Shown: positions 63,083 to 64,000 of the stretch, piece by piece
Position numbering within the stretch: position 1 is the stretch's first letter
Layout of the letters: each line of letters starts with the position of its first letter
Source of the DNA: Maribacter thermophilus
Lineage (GTDB): Bacteria > Bacteroidota > Bacteroidia > Flavobacteriales > Flavobacteriaceae
DNA: 64,000 nucleotides
Direction: 5' to 3'
Assembly (NCBI RefSeq): GCF_001020565.1
Contig: NZ_LDAS01000001.1
Span: forward strand, 1,154,402-1,218,401
Notes under the pieces: generated by a model
Seen by the model: only the letters and a program-made list of their open reading frames with translations
Told to the model about the DNA's origin: nothing
Databases searched by the model: none
Position numbers and translations under genes: made by a program

Positions 63083-63937
63083 ATGAAAAAAATCATTTTA
63101 GGGTGTCTTGGAGTAACTCTTTTATTATCTTCTTGTGTTTCACAGAAGAAATATTCAGATCTTGAGGCAAAACAAAAAGAAACACAAGATTTATTAAATT
63201 CAGCAACTGTTAAGCTTAACGATTGTTTAGAAGAAAAAGCAACTACCGCTTCTAGACTTCAAACTTTAGAGGATCAAAATGCTTTCTTGAAGGCTAATAA
63301 TCAAGAACTCATCAACAACATGGGCAACTTGACTACTTTGACTACCAAAGGAGCTGAAAACTTAGAAAAATCGTTGGAAAGTCTTCAAGAAAAAGACTTG
63401 ACTATTCGTAAGTTGAACGATGCTATTACAAGAAGAGATTCTGTTAACCTATCTTTAGTACAAAGCCTAAAAGGAGTTTTGGGCAATTTGGACGATGAGG
63501 ATATAGAGATCAGTGTTGAAAAAGGTGTGGTATTCGTTTCTATATCTGACAAATTATTGTTCAGCAGTGGTAGCTACAATGTAACCAGCAGAGCTAAAGA
63601 AGTACTAGGTAAAGTTGCAAAAGTCGTTAACAACAAACCTGATTTTGAGTTTATGGTAGAAGGCCATACAGATGACGTACCTTACAGAGGCAGAGGTGGT
63701 GTATTGTTAGATAACTGGGATTTGAGTGTAAAACGTGCAACAGCCGTGGTACGTATTTTACAAAACGATTTCAATGTTGATCCTAAGCGTATGACCGCAG
63801 CAGGTAGAGCAGAGTATGTTCCTGTATCGCAAACAGAAAAATCAAAGAACAGAAGAACAAGAATTGTAGTTCTTCCAAAAATTGATCAGTTCTACAGCAT
63901 GATCGAGGATGGAATGAAAGATCCTGCCATTAAATAA
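63083..63937 (+). CDS. OmpA-family peptidoglycan-binding lipoprotein
   Basis: This 284-residue protein has lipobox LLSSC (Cys18). Residues ~25-120 are a charged coiled coil (DLEAKQKETQDLL; SLESLQEKDLTIRKLND), followed by the OmpA C-terminal domain (~140-270). The OmpA domain has FSSGSYNVTSRAKEVL, FMVEGHTDDVPY and DNWDLSVKRATAVVRIL, the peptidoglycan-binding loop with the conserved Asp and Arg. It tethers the outer membrane to the cell wall. A strong terminator follows. Confidence 0.95.
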   Translation: MKKIILGCLGVTLLLSSCVSQKKYSDLEAKQKETQDLLNSATVKLNDCLEEKATTASRLQTLEDQNAFLKANNQELINNMGNLTTLTTKGAENLEKSLESLQEKDLTIRKLNDAITRRDSVNLSLVQSLKGVLGNLDDEDIEISVEKGVVFVSISDKLLFSSGSYNVTSRAKEVLGKVAKVVNNKPDFEFMVEGHTDDVPYRGRGGVLLDNWDLSVKRATAVVRILQNDFNVDPKRMTAAGRAEYVPVSQTEKSKNRRTRIVVLPKIDQFYSMIEDGMKDPAIK

Positions 63938-63958
63938 TTTCCTATAATGGAGTAAATT

Positions 63959-63984
63959 AAAAGCGGCCTTTTAAGGCCGCTTTT
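63959..63984 (+). terminator. Intrinsic terminator of the OmpA-family gene
   Basis: AAAAGCGGCC (63959-63968) and GGCCGCTTTT (63975-63984) form a GC-rich 10-bp stem with a 6-nt loop, followed by TTT. Confidence 0.92.
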
Positions 63985-64000
63985 TTTATGTTCTTACGAC

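Overview
The window looks like the chromosome of a marine, polysaccharide-degrading Flavobacteriaceae bacterium (Zobellia/Maribacter/Arenibacter-like; genus is inference). The evidence is an AT-rich genome, SusC/SusD pairs, a hybrid two-component system, many lipoproteins with Bacteroidota-type lipoboxes, TAnnTTTG -7 promoter elements, TTG/GTG starts and almost no Shine-Dalgarno sequences. No rRNA, tRNA, CRISPR array, phage or insertion sequence was seen.

1-17396 (all minus strand): a polysaccharide utilization locus. A 1403-residue hybrid sensor/regulator lies upstream of susC-susD. These are followed by a GH63-like enzyme, a large six-hairpin-type glycosidase-like protein, an S1 sulfatase, an unrecognised secreted TIM-barrel-like protein and a GH20 hexosaminidase cut by the window edge. 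Together they suggest import and outside-to-inside trimming of a sulfated glycan that contains N-acetylhexosamine; the endo-acting enzyme and exact substrate are not visible.

17397-25441: a DUF6653-type membrane protein, three DUF3592-type proteins (one frameshifted) around an ATP-grasp ligase, a stand-alone tryptophan synthase beta chain, and a histidine kinase without a neighbouring response regulator, followed by a PepSY-like periplasmic protein and a DUF2490 outer-membrane protein.

25611-37266: accessory metabolism and regulation. A guanine deaminase gene is followed by a divergent alcohol dehydrogenase/AraC pair and then by a 236-bp, about 95% identical fragment of the deaminase gene, so the adh-araC module sits between direct repeats. 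Next come a DUF7079-type gene, an SDR-membrane protein-AraC operon, a tandem DUF1566 lipoprotein, an ABC exporter, small membrane proteins and a third AraC regulator.

37355-41204: a probable ergothioneine (sulfur-histidine) operon. It holds a Cys-rich mini-protein, an MsrQ/YedZ-like haem membrane protein, egtB, egtD (ATGA overlap) and an NmrA-type oxidoreductase. Then follow an M28 peptidase with PA domain and a CbpA/CbpM chaperone pair.

44968-50720: a complete curli-type amyloid secretion operon (major curlin, minor curlin, CsgE, CsgF, CsgG and a propeller lipoprotein) with unusual architectures. CsgE carries an extra CsgH-like N-terminal domain, CsgG has a C-terminal barrel-like extension, and an extra lipoprotein ends the operon. 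A hairpin separates the major curlin gene from the rest.

50890-64000: mostly housekeeping. UvrA, a LOG-family protein, an M1-peptidase-like protein that has lost HExxH and is fused to an outer-membrane barrel, a fused E1 alpha/beta 2-oxoacid dehydrogenase, DoxX, HolA, an HsdR_N-like PD-(D/E)xK protein, a GT2 glycosyltransferase and an OmpA-family lipoprotein. The strongest candidates for new biology are the curli operon architectures, the pseudo-protease/barrel fusion and the egtBD/MsrQ-like operon.
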